A stretch of DNA of 64,000 nucleotides from assembly GCA_964247055.1 (NCBI GenBank), contig OZ176050.1, forward strand, positions 8,990,001-9,054,000. The letters run 5' to 3'. Under the pieces are notes generated by a model that had not been told where the DNA came from, made no database searches, and worked only from the letters and a program-made list of their open reading frames with translations. The stretch comes from Paragordius varius. Lineage: Eukaryota; Nematomorpha. Positions 62,835-64,000 of the stretch are shown here, in pieces (the first letter of the stretch is position 1; each line of letters opens with the position of its first letter). The position numbers and the translations under genes are program-made.

Positions 62835-63935
62835 TGTATGTTAATATACTTTTAAGGGGTAACCGAAAACGCAAAATAAGAAATCGCCGAACAATTCCCA
62901 CATATGATATGCCGATATTATTACGCAATACAACAAATGCATTAGATTTTATTACTAATGAAATATACCCACCTGGAACAAGAAAATTGCGCAACGGATC
63001 ACTGTCCTATAGAGAGCGGGTGGAGATATATATAAGATATCTATCGGATCCTGGCTACCAATCAGGAGTGGCCCAGGACTACGTTATAGAACGTAGTTCT
63101 TTGACCAAAATAGTGCAGGAAGTTGCTCCACTGTGTTCTAACTTGCGCATAAAGTGGATGCAACTTCCCCAGGATCGAAATGACATGGAGAGAGCTAGAA
63201 ATCTTTGGCTATCCCGATTCAAGCTACCTTATATTGTGGGTGCAATTGATTGCACTCATATTGAAATAAAACAGCCTACACAATTTCTCCAATATTATAT
63301 TAATCTTAAAGGATATTTTTCATTGAATGTCCAAGTCACTGTTGACGCCGAAAAATTTACCTCCATAGAGGTTAATTCACCGGGAGGCATACATGGTGCC
63401 AGGATCTATAGCAACTCTCTTATCAGATCGATCCTGGAAGATATGGCAGAGTTGGTAGTTTGTTAGGTGATAGTGTGACAAAAAACCATTATCACACTAT
63501 TAAAGACACCCACAGCAGCGCACGAGATAAGGTATAATTATCTCCAGAGCAAAGAACGCATGTTGGTAGAGCGTGTGCTCGGTCAATGGAAGAGGGTATT
63601 TCCCATCTTAGGCAATAAGATCCGTGTCAAGACGGAAATCGTCACTGATTTGATACAATCATGTGGGGTATAGTTCAATATAGGTATATTTTATATTTAA
63701 TATGCGAATTTTACAGCATTTATATATCTATCTATAAGAAATATGTTCATTTTAGTTTGTACTCCATGAAATTATTTTTAATATTATAGGGAAGTACCTA
63801 AAAGCTATCGGTAATATTGAGGAGAACGAATTTGTAGGCCCATCAGACGATGAGACGGAGCCAATATCCAGTAGTCGGCAGGCAGGAATCGATAGAAGGA
63901 ATGATATTATGCTATATATTATTATTAATAATTTA
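62835..63935 (+). mobile_element. Decayed PIF/Harbinger transposase
   Basis: This is a DDE transposase related to animal HARBI1. It reads RERVEIYIRYLSDPGYQSGV, then the first catalytic Asp in YIVGAIDCTHIEI, then NLKGYFSLNVQ. The later motifs LLGDS and NYLQSKERMLVERVLGQWKR (catalytic Glu) lie in other frames. A last exon-like piece (about 63790-63910) encodes an acidic tail, SDDETEPISSSRQAG. At least two frameshifts separate the catalytic residues, so no intact protein is made. No terminal inverted repeats were found, and the right end may pass the window edge. Confidence 0.85.
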
Positions 63936-64000
63936 TGATTTACTATATTTATATAAATGCCAAATATATATTTATAACATATATTTATCTTGTAAAATAT

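Noticed and set aside
1-64000. tRNA, rRNA or CRISPR features
   Set aside because: I found no convincing tRNA B-box in a foldable context, no rRNA signature and no regularly spaced direct-repeat array; the ~315-bp units are satellite-like, not CRISPR.

Overview
This is an AT-rich window from an intron-bearing animal genome. Seven conserved protein-coding genes can be read exon by exon with consistent reading phase: ZFC3H1 (5' part), CREB/CREM/ATF1, a HAD phosphatase-choline dehydrogenase fusion, CCT8, CDC40/PRP17, an alkaline ceramidase (ACER) and RPL8. There is also a lysine-rich gene I do not recognise. Gene content is typically metazoan (a KID plus bZIP CREB, ACER, ZFC3H1). The clearest fingerprint is a class of spliceosomal introns of only 21-29 nt beside ordinary introns of 50-1,600 nt. 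From memory, introns in the low twenties are a hallmark of dicyemid mesozoans. I therefore favour a dicyemid or similarly reduced lophotrochozoan, but this is inference.

Layout. ZFC3H1 (minus, running off the left edge) and CREB (plus) start head to head near 6.0 kb. CREB runs to 13.4 kb. A mariner relic, a 1-kb inverted-repeat element and a 2-kb array of ~315-bp repeats fill 14.1-18.4 kb, followed by a 3.4-kb gene-poor stretch. The HAD-choline dehydrogenase fusion (minus, 21.8-32.2 kb, with a LINE in its second intron) and CCT8 (plus, 32.3-37.8 kb) share an 86-bp start region. CDC40 (minus, 38.7-44.2 kb) and ACER (plus, 44.3-45.3 kb) share a 56-bp start region. An inverted copy of the ~315-bp repeat array lies at 46.9-49.0 kb, so the HAD-choline dehydrogenase/CCT8/CDC40/ACER block sits between two inverted ~2-kb arms. 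RPL8 is alone at 52-53.3 kb, the lysine-rich gene is at 56.7-57.8 kb, a degraded LINE is at 59.3-61.5 kb, and a decayed PIF/Harbinger transposase closes the window.

How the genes relate. Most are housekeeping functions: nuclear RNA surveillance (ZFC3H1), splicing (CDC40), protein folding (CCT8), translation (RPL8), and lipid or choline metabolism (ACER, choline dehydrogenase). CREB is a signal-dependent regulator. I see no operon-like functional pathway. The organising principle is three divergent pairs with very short start-to-start spacing, combined with tiny introns near the 5' ends of genes.
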